A stretch of DNA of 64,000 bases from Mesorhizobium sp. ES1-1 (lineage in GTDB: Bacteria; Pseudomonadota; Alphaproteobacteria; Rhizobiales; Rhizobiaceae): positions 62,001-126,000 of the forward strand of contig NZ_JAIUGX010000010.1 of the NCBI RefSeq assembly GCF_020164785.1. Reading direction: 5' to 3'. A model generated the notes under the pieces. That model searched no databases and had not been told where the DNA came from. It saw nothing but the letters and a program-made list of their open reading frames with translations. Of this stretch, positions 1 to 8,789 are shown piece after piece. Numbering within the stretch: position 1 is the stretch's first letter; each line of letters starts with the position of its first letter. The position numbers were made by a program, and so were the translations under genes.

Positions 1-195
1 ACGGCAGTTCTATCCCGGCTTGTCCGCAGTGGTGCGCAGGCAGTCGGATCCTTCTCCCCTTGCGGGGGCGACCCTGTCTGGCATTGCCCGACCGGCTATC
101 CCGACCGTGATGACACCTTTGTTGCATTGTCCAGTTCCGTGTCCAGACAGGTCGAGGCGCGGCTGCCGTCGCGATTAACAGGACATCCAAGATGA
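1..195 (+). CDS. possible 3' end of an upstream gene (partial)
   Basis: The first reading frame is open from the window edge to a TGA at 193-195. That stop overlaps the ATG of the next gene (192) as ATGA, the usual layout of translationally coupled genes. The 64 visible codons match no family I recognise and could be chance, since the opposite strand is also open here. The call rests on the overlap alone. Confidence 0.2.
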   Translation, partial: TAVLSRLVRSGAQAVGSFSPCGGDPVWHCPTGYPDRDDTFVALSSSVSRQVEARLPSRLTGHPR

Positions 196-1478
196 GGGTC
201 CTCGTCACCGGCGCAACGGGCCTGATCGGAGCCTCGCTTTGCGCGCGGCTGGCAACCGACGGACATCAAGTCGTTCGGGTGCTGCATCATACCAGCGGAG
301 CGCCCTTTCCCGGCCCGCCGCCCCTCATCCTCGACATGGCGAAGGCGCTTCGGACGCAGGACTGGGGCCTCCATCTGATGGGGGTCGATGCCGTGGTCAA
401 CTGCGCCGGCGTGCTGCAAGACAGCCCCCAAGAAAACACCGGCGGCGTTCATGCGGGCGGCGCCTCGGCCCTCTTTGCCGCCTGTGAACAGGCAGGCGTG
501 CGAAAGATCATTCACTTCTCGGCAATAGGCGTCGATCGGCTGCAGCCATCCGCCTTTTCGGCCAGCAAGCTCGCTGGCGACCGGGCTTTGATGGTACGCG
601 ATCTGGACTGGGTCATCCTGCGTCCTTCGGTTGTCCTTGGCCGGCCGGCGTTCGGCGCCAGCGCGCTGTTTCGCGGCCTTTCCGCGTTGCCCTTGTTGCC
701 GGTGATGCCGGACACGGGTCGGCTTCAAGTTGTACAATTGGAGGACGTGATCGCCACCGTCGTGCATTTTCTCCGGCCCGACAGCCCCTCGCGGCTTGCG
801 CTTGACCTTGCCGGACCTAACGCGCTGCCGATGAACGAGGTTGTCGGCCTCTATCGCCGCTGGCTCGGCTGGAGGCCGGCTCGAGAATTTCCCCTGACCG
901 GTCGCGTCGCGGCAGCCCTGTACTGGATCGGTGATGCTGCGGCTGTGCTCGGCTGGCGCCCGCCAATGCGCAGCAACGCCGCAAAGGAGATCGTGCGGGG
1001 CGCCACGGGCGACCCCACCCCGTGGATCGCGGCGACAGGGATCCAACCCTCGACCCTCGAATCCGCGCTCAACCGCTATCCAGCGACGGTGCAGGAGCGA
1101 TGGTTTGCGCGTCTCTATTTCATCAAGCCGGCGATCTTCACCGTACTGCCCTTCTTCTGGATCACGACCGGCATCGTTTCCCTGACCACCGGTTGGCGCA
1201 TTGGCGTCGAGTTGCTGGCCGGCACCGCCATTGCTCCGCTGGCTGAACAGGCGGTCGTCGCCGGCGCGATGGCCGACGTAGCGGTCGGCGCCCTGATCGC
1301 CTGGCGCCCAACCAGCCGGCTGGGTCTGTACGGGGCGATCGCGGTGGCTCTTTTGTATGCCGTGGCCGGGACCGTGCTGCGGCCGGACCAGTGGAACGAG
1401 CCGCTCGGACCGTTCCTCAAAATCCTGCCGATCCTGGTTCTGCACCTTGTCGGGCTGGCGGTCCTGGAGGAACGCTGA
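192..1478 (+). CDS. SDR-type NAD(P)-binding protein fused to a DoxX-like membrane domain
   Basis: The N-terminal half is an atypical short-chain dehydrogenase/NmrA-like Rossmann domain: TGATGLIG at residues 6-13 binds the dinucleotide, and DAVVNCAG follows near residue 65. The usual YxxxK catalytic pair reads FSASK, so the tyrosine is missing, as is common in atypical SDRs. From about residue 295 to the end the protein has four hydrophobic segments resembling DoxX-like proteins. At 428 aa it fits known SDR-DoxX fusions. It ends in TGATG, overlapping the DUF2269 gene, so the two are probably co-translated. The substrate is unknown; a membrane-associated redox role is inferred. Confidence 0.8.
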   Translation: MRVLVTGATGLIGASLCARLATDGHQVVRVLHHTSGAPFPGPPPLILDMAKALRTQDWGLHLMGVDAVVNCAGVLQDSPQENTGGVHAGGASALFAACEQAGVRKIIHFSAIGVDRLQPSAFSASKLAGDRALMVRDLDWVILRPSVVLGRPAFGASALFRGLSALPLLPVMPDTGRLQVVQLEDVIATVVHFLRPDSPSRLALDLAGPNALPMNEVVGLYRRWLGWRPAREFPLTGRVAAALYWIGDAAAVLGWRPPMRSNAAKEIVRGATGDPTPWIAATGIQPSTLESALNRYPATVQERWFARLYFIKPAIFTVLPFFWITTGIVSLTTGWRIGVELLAGTAIAPLAEQAVVAGAMADVAVGALIAWRPTSRLGLYGAIAVALLYAVAGTVLRPDQWNEPLGPFLKILPILVLHLVGLAVLEER

Positions 1479-1960
1479 TGGTCTATTTCATGCTCAAGTT
1501 CCTGCATGTCATCGGAGCGGCCGTGCTGCTGGGCACAGGCGCCGGCATCGCCTTCTTCATGCTGCTCGCGCACCGGAGCGGAAGCTCGGCGACCATCGCG
1601 GCGGTCGCGCGCATCGTCGTGATCGCCGATTTCGTGTTCACCGCCACGGCCGTCGTCGCCCAACCCGTCACCGGCGTCTTACTGGCCTGGCAAGCCGGCT
1701 ACTCGCTGAAAGAGGGATGGATCCTTCTGTCGATCCTGCTCTATTTCGTCACCGGCCTGTTCTGGCTTCCGGTCGTGTGGATGCAGATTGAAATGCGCAA
1801 TCTCGCCTCGCAGGCTGCGGCTTCCCAGCAACCTCCGCCACGACGCTACAACAGCCTGTTCAGGCTGTGGTTTGCGTTCGGCTTTCCGGCCTTCGCAGCT
1901 GTGCTCGCCATCTTCTGGCTGATGATCTCGCGCCCTTTGATCAATCGGTTCGGCTTTTAG
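1478..1960 (+). CDS. DUF2269 family membrane protein
   Basis: This 160-aa protein has four hydrophobic helices (roughly residues 5-28, 45-70, 80-100 and 130-152) with few polar residues between them, as in the DUF2269 family. I chose the ATG at 1478 because it overlaps the preceding stop and has GGAGG at 1466-1470 at good spacing; the reading frame stays open upstream, but that stretch overlaps the SDR gene. Function is unknown. Coupling to the SDR-DoxX gene suggests the two act together in the inner membrane. Confidence 0.8.
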   Translation: MVYFMLKFLHVIGAAVLLGTGAGIAFFMLLAHRSGSSATIAAVARIVVIADFVFTATAVVAQPVTGVLLAWQAGYSLKEGWILLSILLYFVTGLFWLPVVWMQIEMRNLASQAAASQQPPPRRYNSLFRLWFAFGFPAFAAVLAIFWLMISRPLINRFGF

Positions 1961-2139
1961 GCCGCAGACTTTGCTTTCTTGCTCCCCCCTGGAACATCGT
2001 TGCGGCCTCCAAGTTCGACAAGGATGGACGACTGGCACAGCAAGCCGCCTCGTCGGCCGGCTGAGACCCGAAGTGCCCGGATTGGGGCAGATGTCGGCAG
2101 GGCCGGTCTGGAAGTTAGAACAAAAGGATTCAACAACAC

Positions 2140-3027
2140 ATGACCATTCAGATCGGACTTGCCGACAGTGATCGGGCGAGGGTTGAGGATCGCGGCGATG
2201 GCGCTTGGAGCATCACGCCCGACCTCTGCTATCTCCGGCTCTCCATCGTCAACGTCGTTTTTTTCGGTATGCCAGGCAGCGGCGACCGCAACTGGGTCTT
2301 GATCGACACGGGTTTGCCGACCTCGCGCAGCAGCATCGTCGAGGTCGCCGAGAAGCGTTTCGGTAAAAACGCGGCACCGGCGGCGATCATTCTCACCCAT
2401 GGCCATTTCGACCATGTCGGAACCGTGCTGGCGCTGGCAAAGCTTTGGGACGCGCCGGTCTACGCGCATCCGCTGGAGCGTCCCTATCTCGACGGGTCGG
2501 CCTCGTATCCGACGCCGGATCCCTGGGTTGGCGGCGGATTGCTGGCACTGCTGTCCCCGCTTTTCCCCTCCAGTCCGATCGACCTCGGCCAACGCCTTAA
2601 CCCGCTGCCGGCCGATGGTTCCGTCCCCGCCATGCCGGGTTGGCAATGGCTGCACACGCCTGGCCATGCGCCCGGACATGTCTCGCTCTGGCGCGAGGAG
2701 GACCGGACGCTGATTGCCGGCGATGCGTTCATCACCACGGGCCAGGAATCGGCTTACGAAGTGGCCGTGCAGAAACTGGAGATGCATGGTCCACCGCGCT
2801 ACTTTACGCCCGACTGGGAGGCCGCCGAGACGTCGGTACGGCAGTTGGCGGCGCTGAAGCCGGAGCTTGTCATCACCGGGCATGGCGCTCCAGTGTCGGG
2901 CATCGGCATGCGGCAAGGTCTCGATCGGCTTGTCGAGCGGTTCGGCCAAGTCGCCGTTCCGCCTCAGTCGAGATATGTGCGCCATCCCGCTACCGTCGAG
3001 AACGGCGAGGTGTACCGGCAGTCCTGA
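2140..3027 (+). CDS. metallo-beta-lactamase-fold hydrolase
   Basis: The 295-aa protein carries the zinc signature THGHFDH (His87, His89, Asp91, His92), then HTPGHAPGH around residues 172-180, GDAF near residue 195, and a late GHG at about residue 247 that supplies the last metal ligand. This is the glyoxalase II/MBL hydrolase fold, with a binuclear metal site hydrolysing an ester, thioester or lactam. No signal peptide is visible, so it is probably cytoplasmic. It stands alone on the plus strand, and nothing nearby indicates its substrate. Confidence 0.85.
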   Translation: MTIQIGLADSDRARVEDRGDGAWSITPDLCYLRLSIVNVVFFGMPGSGDRNWVLIDTGLPTSRSSIVEVAEKRFGKNAAPAAIILTHGHFDHVGTVLALAKLWDAPVYAHPLERPYLDGSASYPTPDPWVGGGLLALLSPLFPSSPIDLGQRLNPLPADGSVPAMPGWQWLHTPGHAPGHVSLWREEDRTLIAGDAFITTGQESAYEVAVQKLEMHGPPRYFTPDWEAAETSVRQLAALKPELVITGHGAPVSGIGMRQGLDRLVERFGQVAVPPQSRYVRHPATVENGEVYRQS

Positions 3028-3454
3028 GCTCCGGCAATGCCAGAGACGATCCAGCAGCAGACGGATGTTCATGTGGCGATGAGGATAGTCGAGTGTCCCA
3101 GCGCGTCGCCGCGAAAATTCATGTCCAGCGGGGCTCGAACGTAAGCCGGTCAAAAACTGTCTCGGCCAAGACAGGCAAGGCGTCGCCGTCGAAACCGCCA
3201 TGGTATTGGATGATCTGAGTAACGCCGCTGGTTGCCAAGCGGTGTGTCGCATTCGCCATCTCGACGAACTGCGGCCATGGATTTCGAATGCCGGCTCCGC
3301 CGACCCATTGGCGAAACCCTGCTGGAGAGGTGGCATCACAGCAATGAAGATATGCCTTGGGCCCCTCCGACGCGGCGAAACACGCTGCTTCAACACGGCA
3401 GGCAGCTTTCGCACGGCTCAAGCGTCAAGCGCATCGCTCGGCAATTCGAGGCCT
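3028..3454. other. intergenic region, possible gene remnant on the minus strand
   Basis: There is no convincing gene in these 427 bases. On the minus strand, 3119-3421 is open for 100 codons, and its last 50 codons have good codon usage with a protein-like stretch (IIQYHGGFDGDALPVLAETV). Its start and upstream part look random. It may be the 3' remnant of a lost gene; I do not recognise the family. Confidence 0.3.
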
Positions 3455-3712
3455 TCAGAGTCTCTCGTTGAGCCTGTCATCCATGGCGGTAACCTTGAGA
3501 CTGAGGCTGAGCCTCAAGAGTTTGTCGCCATTTTCATTCCGAACCTCAACGAATAATTGCTGCCCGTCGAAGTCCTTCAGCGTGTCCTTGGTTAGGTCTT
3601 TCAGGCCGTCAAGGCCTGCGCGGCGCGCTTCTTCAAGTCCCGCGCATTCAATGCCGATCTCGTCTTCGAAGACATGGTTTGGGTCGCCACTGTCAAAGAA
3701 ATATCTTGCCAT
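3455..3712 (-). CDS. DUF6894 family small protein
   Basis: This 85-aa protein begins MARYFFDSGD, the hallmark of DUF6894 proteins (M-x-R-Y-[FY]-F-D), followed by acidic residues, an ARR.. helix around residues 28-45 and a C-terminal VEVRNENGDKLLRLSLSLKV strand region. The reading frame is open upstream, but the motif fixes the start at 3712. It lies 13 bases downstream of the Crp/Fnr gene on the same strand, so the two are probably one transcript. Function is unknown; these proteins are numerous in Mesorhizobium and Bradyrhizobium. Two more copies occur in this window. Confidence 0.8.
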   Translation of the reverse strand: MARYFFDSGDPNHVFEDEIGIECAGLEEARRAGLDGLKDLTKDTLKDFDGQQLFVEVRNENGDKLLRLSLSLKVTAMDDRLNERL

Positions 3713-3725
3713 GGGAGAGCTTCCG

Positions 3726-4625
3726 TCACAACGCCGCTTCGGGGTTGCGGTGGTGCAGGTAGGTCGTGTCGAAGTCTCCGGCGCGGACAAGGTTTGGCCA
3801 GTTCTTGGCTTGCACCTGGCCGCCCGATGTGGCGATCAGGCCCTTGCGGCGCAGCTCCTGCAGCGTTCTGTTCACATGCACGGTCGACAGACCCAGAGCG
3901 TCGCCAAGCGCTGCCTGGGTAATCGGAATGTCGGCTATATGGTCATCGATGCGTCCAACCGCACGCAATCTGTAGATGAGCTCACATAATATGTGAGCCG
4001 TACGCGTGAAAGCTTCGCGCCGCCCGACATTGGTCACCCATTCCCGGTAGATCGCCGCGTCTACCAGCGTCGAGCGCCAGAAGGCCGCGGCGATTCTGGG
4101 GTGCTGTTCGCAGATGGAGCGCAGCGTGTCGTGCCGCATGAAGCCGACGCGCGACGGCGTCAGCGTCGAGAAGGTGCAGTCCATCGCGGAGAGATGCAGC
4201 CCGTGCAAGTCCGGTATATCGCCTGTGACAAAGAAGGATGTGATCTGCCGCTTGCCGTCGCCTGTATATTTGGTCGAGCCCACCAAGCCGTCGACGAGGA
4301 CAAACGAATGCGAGGGCCGGTCGCCTTCAAGCACGAGGTCTTGATTGGCCTGGAACTCCTTCTCATGGATCGAGATGCCCCTTAGCACCGCCAGGTCAGA
4401 CTCCCGGAGGCTGGATATTCTCTGCAGCTTGCGAATGAGGACTTCCGAGGTTGAGGTGGAGGACAAAATGGCTGATCCAGTACGTTTTGCAGCCGAACTC
4501 TTTTCCGCGCGGAATGTTCCAAGTGGCGTTGATGACGCGCCTGAGGTAGCTGGAGCAATAGTCTGAAGCCGCGCCGGGCCGCTCCGCGTTGCCAGATAGA
4601 ATCTCCCCGGAGACATGATCTTCAA
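3726..4625 (-). CDS. Crp/Fnr family transcriptional regulator
   Basis: A cNMP-binding-like beta-barrel spans about residues 65-180, with GDRPSHSFVLVDG and GDIPDLHGLHLSAMD segments. A C-terminal Crp-type helix-turn-helix follows, with recognition region QAALGDALGLSTVHVNRTLQ near residues 235-255. There are no clustered N-terminal cysteines for an Fnr iron-sulfur cluster. The family is usually 230-250 aa, so the 299-aa frame is probably too long. A TTG at 4466 would give 246 aa, but no start has a good ribosome site. It is followed 13 bases later by a DUF6894 gene. The effector is unknown. Confidence 0.85.
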   Translation of the reverse strand: MKIMSPGRFYLATRSGPARLQTIAPATSGASSTPLGTFRAEKSSAAKRTGSAILSSTSTSEVLIRKLQRISSLRESDLAVLRGISIHEKEFQANQDLVLEGDRPSHSFVLVDGLVGSTKYTGDGKRQITSFFVTGDIPDLHGLHLSAMDCTFSTLTPSRVGFMRHDTLRSICEQHPRIAAAFWRSTLVDAAIYREWVTNVGRREAFTRTAHILCELIYRLRAVGRIDDHIADIPITQAALGDALGLSTVHVNRTLQELRRKGLIATSGGQVQAKNWPNLVRAGDFDTTYLHHRNPEAAL

Positions 4626-4971
4626 TGTGAATGCTCCGTGCGGTTTAGACGTCGCCCTGAAGAATCAGTCATGGATCGCGATGGAATTACTCACCGCAAA
4701 TCCCAGAAGAACATCGGATTGGAGGACTAGCTCGGCCCCCGCATCTATGATCTCGATGGAAATCTCTCCGCTGTCAGATCGTCGTGTTGCTTTCAGTACC
4801 GGCGCGGACATAAACTGGGTCGGCGAGTTTCGGTGCGACATTGCCGCATCAAGGCTTGGAAACTTCCCTACAAGTCAACGAAGATGCGCCGCGCTAACCG
4901 GCAGTTGGGCTCAACCGGTCCGGCAAGGTACAGCCAGACCTGGACACTCAAGCACACCGAAAGAGACGGAA

Positions 4972-5880
4972 GTGAAATTCATTTTCGATAGCAACGTTTT
5001 CCCCCTGTTTCAGCCGGCGAGCGTGGAAGACCTGAAGGACCCTTGTCCGGTTTTCGACGGAACGCAGTGGCATATCTTCGGCTCAAGTGGTGCAGTCACC
5101 ACAGAGATCTGGGGCATCCTGCACGCCACCGCGCCTGATCTTTATGGTCCCTGGATGGAGCACCCGGTCATCGATCTGGGTGTCAAAGGGTCAGGTGTTG
5201 CCGCTCCGGGCGTCATTCATGAGACCGGGGTCTTCCACATGTTCATCCAGACGGAATTCATGAAATCCGGCGGACGTTGCGAGCATGCCGTGTCGAATGA
5301 CGGCTTTCACTGGGTCGTGCTCAATTCGGCGCTAGAATCGATACCCGACACCGGCGAGGATGGCATCTACGATCCCCATCCCGCGATCATCGGCGGACAA
5401 CGTTATCTTGTCTATTCCGGCATGCCAAAGTTCAGCCGGGTGCCTCAACCCGACGTCTATCTGGCCCGCAGTCAATCCGATTCATGGTTCGGCCCGTGGA
5501 AACGCGTCGGCAAGATTCTCGACCACGCCGATGTTCCTCACCACAATGGGCGCGAACATCCCGACTATGAATGGGGGATCGAAGGCGCCCAACTGGTCGG
5601 ACTGCCGGATGGCCGCGTCTTGCTTAACGCGACCTGTTTCCTCCCAGAGGGCCAGCGCGGCAATCGGCAGCGCGTGTTTTTCGCCATCGCCGACGACGTC
5701 GGCGGGCCCTACGTGAGCGCCGGGCCGGTGCTGGATCCCGGCGAAAACGGCGAGAATGGCCACTCGACCGTCATGATCAGCGATCAGCAACTCACTCTGT
5801 TCTACCAGAGCCGGGTGGCCGAGACCAACCACCTCTGGCGTTATGGCCTGGCGCGGTGCGACCTATCGAAGGTCGCGTAG
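4972..5880 (+). CDS. five-bladed beta-propeller glycoside hydrolase-like protein (GH43/GH130-like)
   Basis: The 302-aa product shows repeated blade motifs typical of clan GH-F/GH-J-like propellers: DPCPVFDGTQWHIFGSS, a DGIYDPHPAII segment, YEWGIEGAQLV and GENGHSTVM. The acidic residues in the DPCP, YDPHP and GIEGAQ segments are candidates for the usual catalytic trio. No signal peptide is seen, so it is probably cytoplasmic. I chose the GTG at 4972 because homology-like sequence starts there; the 119 upstream codons of the open frame look non-coding and run into the divergent Crp gene. Substrate is unknown, and it has no transporter or sugar-catabolic neighbours. Confidence 0.6.
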   Translation: MKFIFDSNVFPLFQPASVEDLKDPCPVFDGTQWHIFGSSGAVTTEIWGILHATAPDLYGPWMEHPVIDLGVKGSGVAAPGVIHETGVFHMFIQTEFMKSGGRCEHAVSNDGFHWVVLNSALESIPDTGEDGIYDPHPAIIGGQRYLVYSGMPKFSRVPQPDVYLARSQSDSWFGPWKRVGKILDHADVPHHNGREHPDYEWGIEGAQLVGLPDGRVLLNATCFLPEGQRGNRQRVFFAIADDVGGPYVSAGPVLDPGENGENGHSTVMISDQQLTLFYQSRVAETNHLWRYGLARCDLSKVA

Positions 5881-5900
5881 AGCTAGGCCGGGCAAGCCCA

Positions 5901-6449
5901 TCAGGCTGCTCCGGGTTCCTGAGTACGCCCGGAGCGAGAAGCGCTGCGAGCTGCGGCAAGGCCCCCGGGGAAACCGCTTCTGTCGCTGTAGTCACGTGGC
6001 TTTGTCGCGCCGCGGGAGTGGCGCGCGGTAACACCTTTGGCAGCGATCACGTCGAGCAATGAGATACCGGCCACCATGGCGAGCGCAAGGCCCACATTGT
6101 CACGCTTTGGATTGTCATGCCGGTAGGCCGCCAGCAGCGTTGCTATGTCGAGCCCGTCGCCGGCCACCCGGCTCCACAGCCCAGCCTGCTTATCCACGGA
6201 AAGCGAGAGAATGCCGCTGCTGATCTCGCGGGCGCCATAGGCGCGGATCAGGTGTTCCTTGCCGCGCATGCCAAGCGCGCCCGCGATCCGTTCGGCACCG
6301 ACGAGCTCGACGACGCCAAGCGCGATGCTGAACCAGCTGAGCTTGTGGGCCAGATTGTCAGTCGCTCCGAGGGCGCTCGGGCCAGCCTTGAGTACTTTGG
6401 GATCCCCGGGCGATCGGGTAATGTTGGTAAGTCTGTCAGCAACGCTCAT
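5901..6449 (-). CDS. small membrane protein, cyclase/dehydrase N-terminal-like
   Basis: This 182-aa protein contains a hydrophobic unit (about residues 35-150) with WFSIALGVVELV, a RAYGAREISSG segment and WSRVAGDGLDIATLL. It resembles the membrane portion that precedes the SRPBCC domain in proteins annotated as cyclase/dehydrase, but here that domain is absent. The last 35 residues are basic and low in hydrophobicity. It follows the zinc alcohol dehydrogenase gene by 10 bases on the same strand, so the two form an operon. Function is unknown. Confidence 0.7.
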   Translation of the reverse strand: MSVADRLTNITRSPGDPKVLKAGPSALGATDNLAHKLSWFSIALGVVELVGAERIAGALGMRGKEHLIRAYGAREISSGILSLSVDKQAGLWSRVAGDGLDIATLLAAYRHDNPKRDNVGLALAMVAGISLLDVIAAKGVTARHSRGATKPRDYSDRSGFPGGLAAARSASRSGRTQEPGAA

Positions 6450-6459
6450 GAGGATTTCC

Positions 6460-7635
6460 CTACGGTTTCAACACAACCTTGATGCAGCTGTCCTGCTTGT
6501 CCCGAAACACCTTGTACATCTCGGGTCCCTGCTCGAGGCCGACTGTATGGGTGATGACGAAGGATGGGTCGATCTGCCCCTCCTCGATGCGGTGCAAAAG
6601 ATCGCCGGTCCAGCGGTTCACATGCGTCTGACCCATGCGGAAACTGAGGCCCTTGTTCATCGCCTGACCCATCGGGATCTTGTCGACGAGCCCGCTGTAG
6701 ACTCCCGGGATCGAGATCACGCCCGCCGGCCGGCAGACATAGATCATCTCGCGCAGCACATGCGGCCGGTCATTTTCCAGCAGCATCATCTGCTTCGCGC
6801 GGTCGTAGATCGTGTCCGGCTGGGCGAGCGACACGTGGCTCTCCATGCCGACGCAGTCGATGCACTTCTCCGGGCCTTTTCCGCCGGTCAGGTCGTTCAG
6901 CCGTTCGACGACACTTTCCTTGGCGAAATTGATGGTGATGGCGCCGCCGGCTGCGGCCATGGAAAGCCGCTCAGGCAAGCAGTCGATCGCGAGTACCTGC
7001 TTGGCGCCGAGCAGCAGGGCACTGCGTATTGCCATTTGACCAACCGGGCCGCAGCCCCAGATCGCAACCGTATCGGTGGGTTCTATGTCGCACTGCGCCG
7101 CCGCCTGCCAGCCGGTGGGAAAGATATCGCCCAGGAAGAGCACCTGCTCGTCGGTAAGGCTGTCAGGCACCTTGATGTGCGTGGCGTCGGCAAAAGGCAC
7201 GCGCATGTATTCCGCCTGTCCCCCCGGGTAGCCGCCGGTTAGGTGGGTGTAGCCGAACAGACCCGCCGTCGCGTGCCCGAAGACCTTTTCGCCGAGGTTC
7301 TTCTTGCGGTTGGAACGTTCGCAAACCGAAAAATTCTGCCGCTTGCACTGGTCGCACTGACCGCAAATGATCGTGAACGGGACGACGATGCGATCACCCT
7401 TTTTTAGGGCACCGTTGATGCCCTTGCCGACCTCGACGACCTCCCCCATCATCTCATGGCCCATAATGTCGCCGGGCAGCATGGCTGGCACATAGTTATG
7501 GTACAGGTGAAGGTCCGAACCGCAGATCGCACAGCTTGTCACCCTGATGATCGCGTCACGCTCGTCCTCGATCTGCGGATCGGAAACCTCGTCACAGCGT
7601 ATGTCTTCCTTTCCATGCCAAACAAGTGCTCGCAA
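6460..7635 (-). CDS. zinc-dependent alcohol dehydrogenase (formaldehyde dehydrogenase-like)
   Basis: This is a medium-chain dehydrogenase of 391 aa. The catalytic zinc site is CAICGSDLHLYH near residue 37 with GHEMMGEV near residue 60. The structural zinc site is the cysteine cluster CGQCDQCKRQNFSVC. The Rossmann motif is WGCGPVGQMAI. The long form with a YDRAKQMM insert matches the glutathione-independent formaldehyde dehydrogenase/FdhA-like subgroup, NAD-dependent oxidation of an aldehyde or alcohol. It heads a two-gene operon with the membrane protein downstream. A candidate EcfG stress promoter lies about 110 bases upstream. The true substrate is not shown by the sequence. Confidence 0.85.
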   Translation of the reverse strand: MRALVWHGKEDIRCDEVSDPQIEDERDAIIRVTSCAICGSDLHLYHNYVPAMLPGDIMGHEMMGEVVEVGKGINGALKKGDRIVVPFTIICGQCDQCKRQNFSVCERSNRKKNLGEKVFGHATAGLFGYTHLTGGYPGGQAEYMRVPFADATHIKVPDSLTDEQVLFLGDIFPTGWQAAAQCDIEPTDTVAIWGCGPVGQMAIRSALLLGAKQVLAIDCLPERLSMAAAGGAITINFAKESVVERLNDLTGGKGPEKCIDCVGMESHVSLAQPDTIYDRAKQMMLLENDRPHVLREMIYVCRPAGVISIPGVYSGLVDKIPMGQAMNKGLSFRMGQTHVNRWTGDLLHRIEEGQIDPSFVITHTVGLEQGPEMYKVFRDKQDSCIKVVLKP

Positions 7636-8174
7636 TAGCTTGCTCCTCTGTGCGTCAGTCTAATCAACCGAGAAGCACGCACGCCTCTGATCAGAAGCAT
7701 GTCGCTTCCACGTGGAGGATCGAATGTGCCCAATGCACGCCGAACCAAGAGGGTGGACCTATGTTCCGAACTCTTGAGGAAATTTTTAAGTGTGTCTGCG
7801 AAAGGTGGGCGCTATCCACGAACGCAACGCGCAGCCATGCCTTTGTGGGGGGCCTGCCCCTGGATGATGAGACTAGATCCACGCGAAGCTTCCGAAGGTC
7901 GACTCCACCGCAGTCAGCGGGCTTTGACCATGACCCCTGCCACAAGCCGCATTCTGCCGAATCCCGCGCTTCCGTCCCGCTTCGATCTCTTCAGGTTCCT
8001 GGTCGCCGATCCGACAATGTCGTTGTCCGCTCGGTCCCATTTAGCTGCGCCGTCATTCTCATCATTGAGATACTGAAGCGAGGCCTGTCGTAGACCCTCT
8101 TTGACTGAGATGTGATAACCTGCCCTGCTCTGCTCACAGCCGGACCGCGCGGGATCCAGGACCGACGGCCAAGC
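7636..8174. other. 539-base region without a recognisable gene
   Basis: Apart from the candidate stress promoter at 7743-7767 I see nothing certain. A plus-strand frame (7626-8093) is open but has uneven codon use, no ribosome site and no family resemblance. This starts a stretch of eroded or low-density sequence that runs to the tRNA-Ser gene near 10 kb. Confidence 0.4.
7743..7767 (-). promoter_or_regulatory. candidate EcfG (general stress) promoter for the zinc alcohol dehydrogenase operon
   Basis: Read on the minus strand, GGAAC (7767-7763) is followed after 16 bases by GGTT (7746-7743). The alphaproteobacterial EcfG consensus is GGAAC-N16/17-CGTT, so there is one mismatch in the -10. The implied start would leave a leader of about 100 nt before the ATG at 7635. 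Confidence 0.35.
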
Positions 8175-8606
8175 TCAAGACTTCTTTTTGAGTCTCGGCC
8201 CAAGCGTTTGAATGATCTGAGCTGCATCCTGTGCGTTTGGTGCGCCTGGCGCGACGGGCGTCTTGATGATCATTTCGATACCGGGCTTCTTCATCGTCAT
8301 GAAGACTCCGCTCGCATAAACCGGCATCTCGGTTGTCTTGTCAGTTATACTAACTATCTCAAAACGCGTTTCATGTGCCGCCAGGGTCGTCTCCGCCGCC
8401 TTTAAGAGCGCGAAGTCCCTCATTGTGCTCACATCGGTCCAGGAATTGCCCCCCGCAACGATGCTATAGGTGTCTTTCGACGTCGGTGTTGCTTTTACGC
8501 CGCCCAGCATTCCCGGCTCGCCGTATGGGGTGGCGCACGCCGAAAGCAGTGAGACAACGAAAAATGCTCGCGCCGATCTTGCAATACTCACTTGGCAGCC
8601 TCTCAT
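8175..8606 (-). CDS. CC0125/CC1285 family lipoprotein
   Basis: The 143-aa precursor has a short basic N-region, a hydrophobic stretch and the lipobox LSAC with the acylated cysteine at residue 24. The mature part contains YSIVAGGNSWTDVSTMRDFALLKAAE, here described by its key residues G, N and A-E-T-T-L-A, which is the core of the CC0125/CC1285 lipoproteins. These fold around a small domain where a helix tracks family members sorted by 'A..tl..G...F'. It is probably anchored in the outer membrane facing the periplasm. It has no operon partner. Function is unknown. Confidence 0.75.
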   Translation of the reverse strand: MRGCQVSIARSARAFFVVSLLSACATPYGEPGMLGGVKATPTSKDTYSIVAGGNSWTDVSTMRDFALLKAAETTLAAHETRFEIVSITDKTTEMPVYASGVFMTMKKPGIEMIIKTPVAPGAPNAQDAAQIIQTLGPRLKKKS

Positions 8607-8789
8607 GTTTCAGGCCCAAGGCCTGTCTCTAAGATTAATTTCCTGTCAACCCTGACGTCACTTGTAGCCTTGCCTCGATCCCTGTCCGGAAATGTGAGGG
8701 CGGTGCGACCCACGATCTAGTCAGTGGGAGACGCGCCATCGCACTGCATCAACATTATTGTGAGGTTGGCTACAACCTCCAGGCAGGCA

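Noticed and set aside
96..1445. 449-aa minus-strand open frame
   Set aside because: It is the antisense shadow of the SDR-DoxX gene, Arg/Gly/His-rich with no family motif.
1990..2014. GGAAC-N16-AGTT as a stress promoter for the metallo-beta-lactamase gene
   Set aside because: The -10 match is weak and it lies 125 bases from the start with no supporting context.
5908..5935. GCTCCGGG/CCCGGAGC hairpin as terminator of the propeller glycosidase gene
   Set aside because: It has a 12-base loop, no T run, and overlaps the coding end of the convergent gene.
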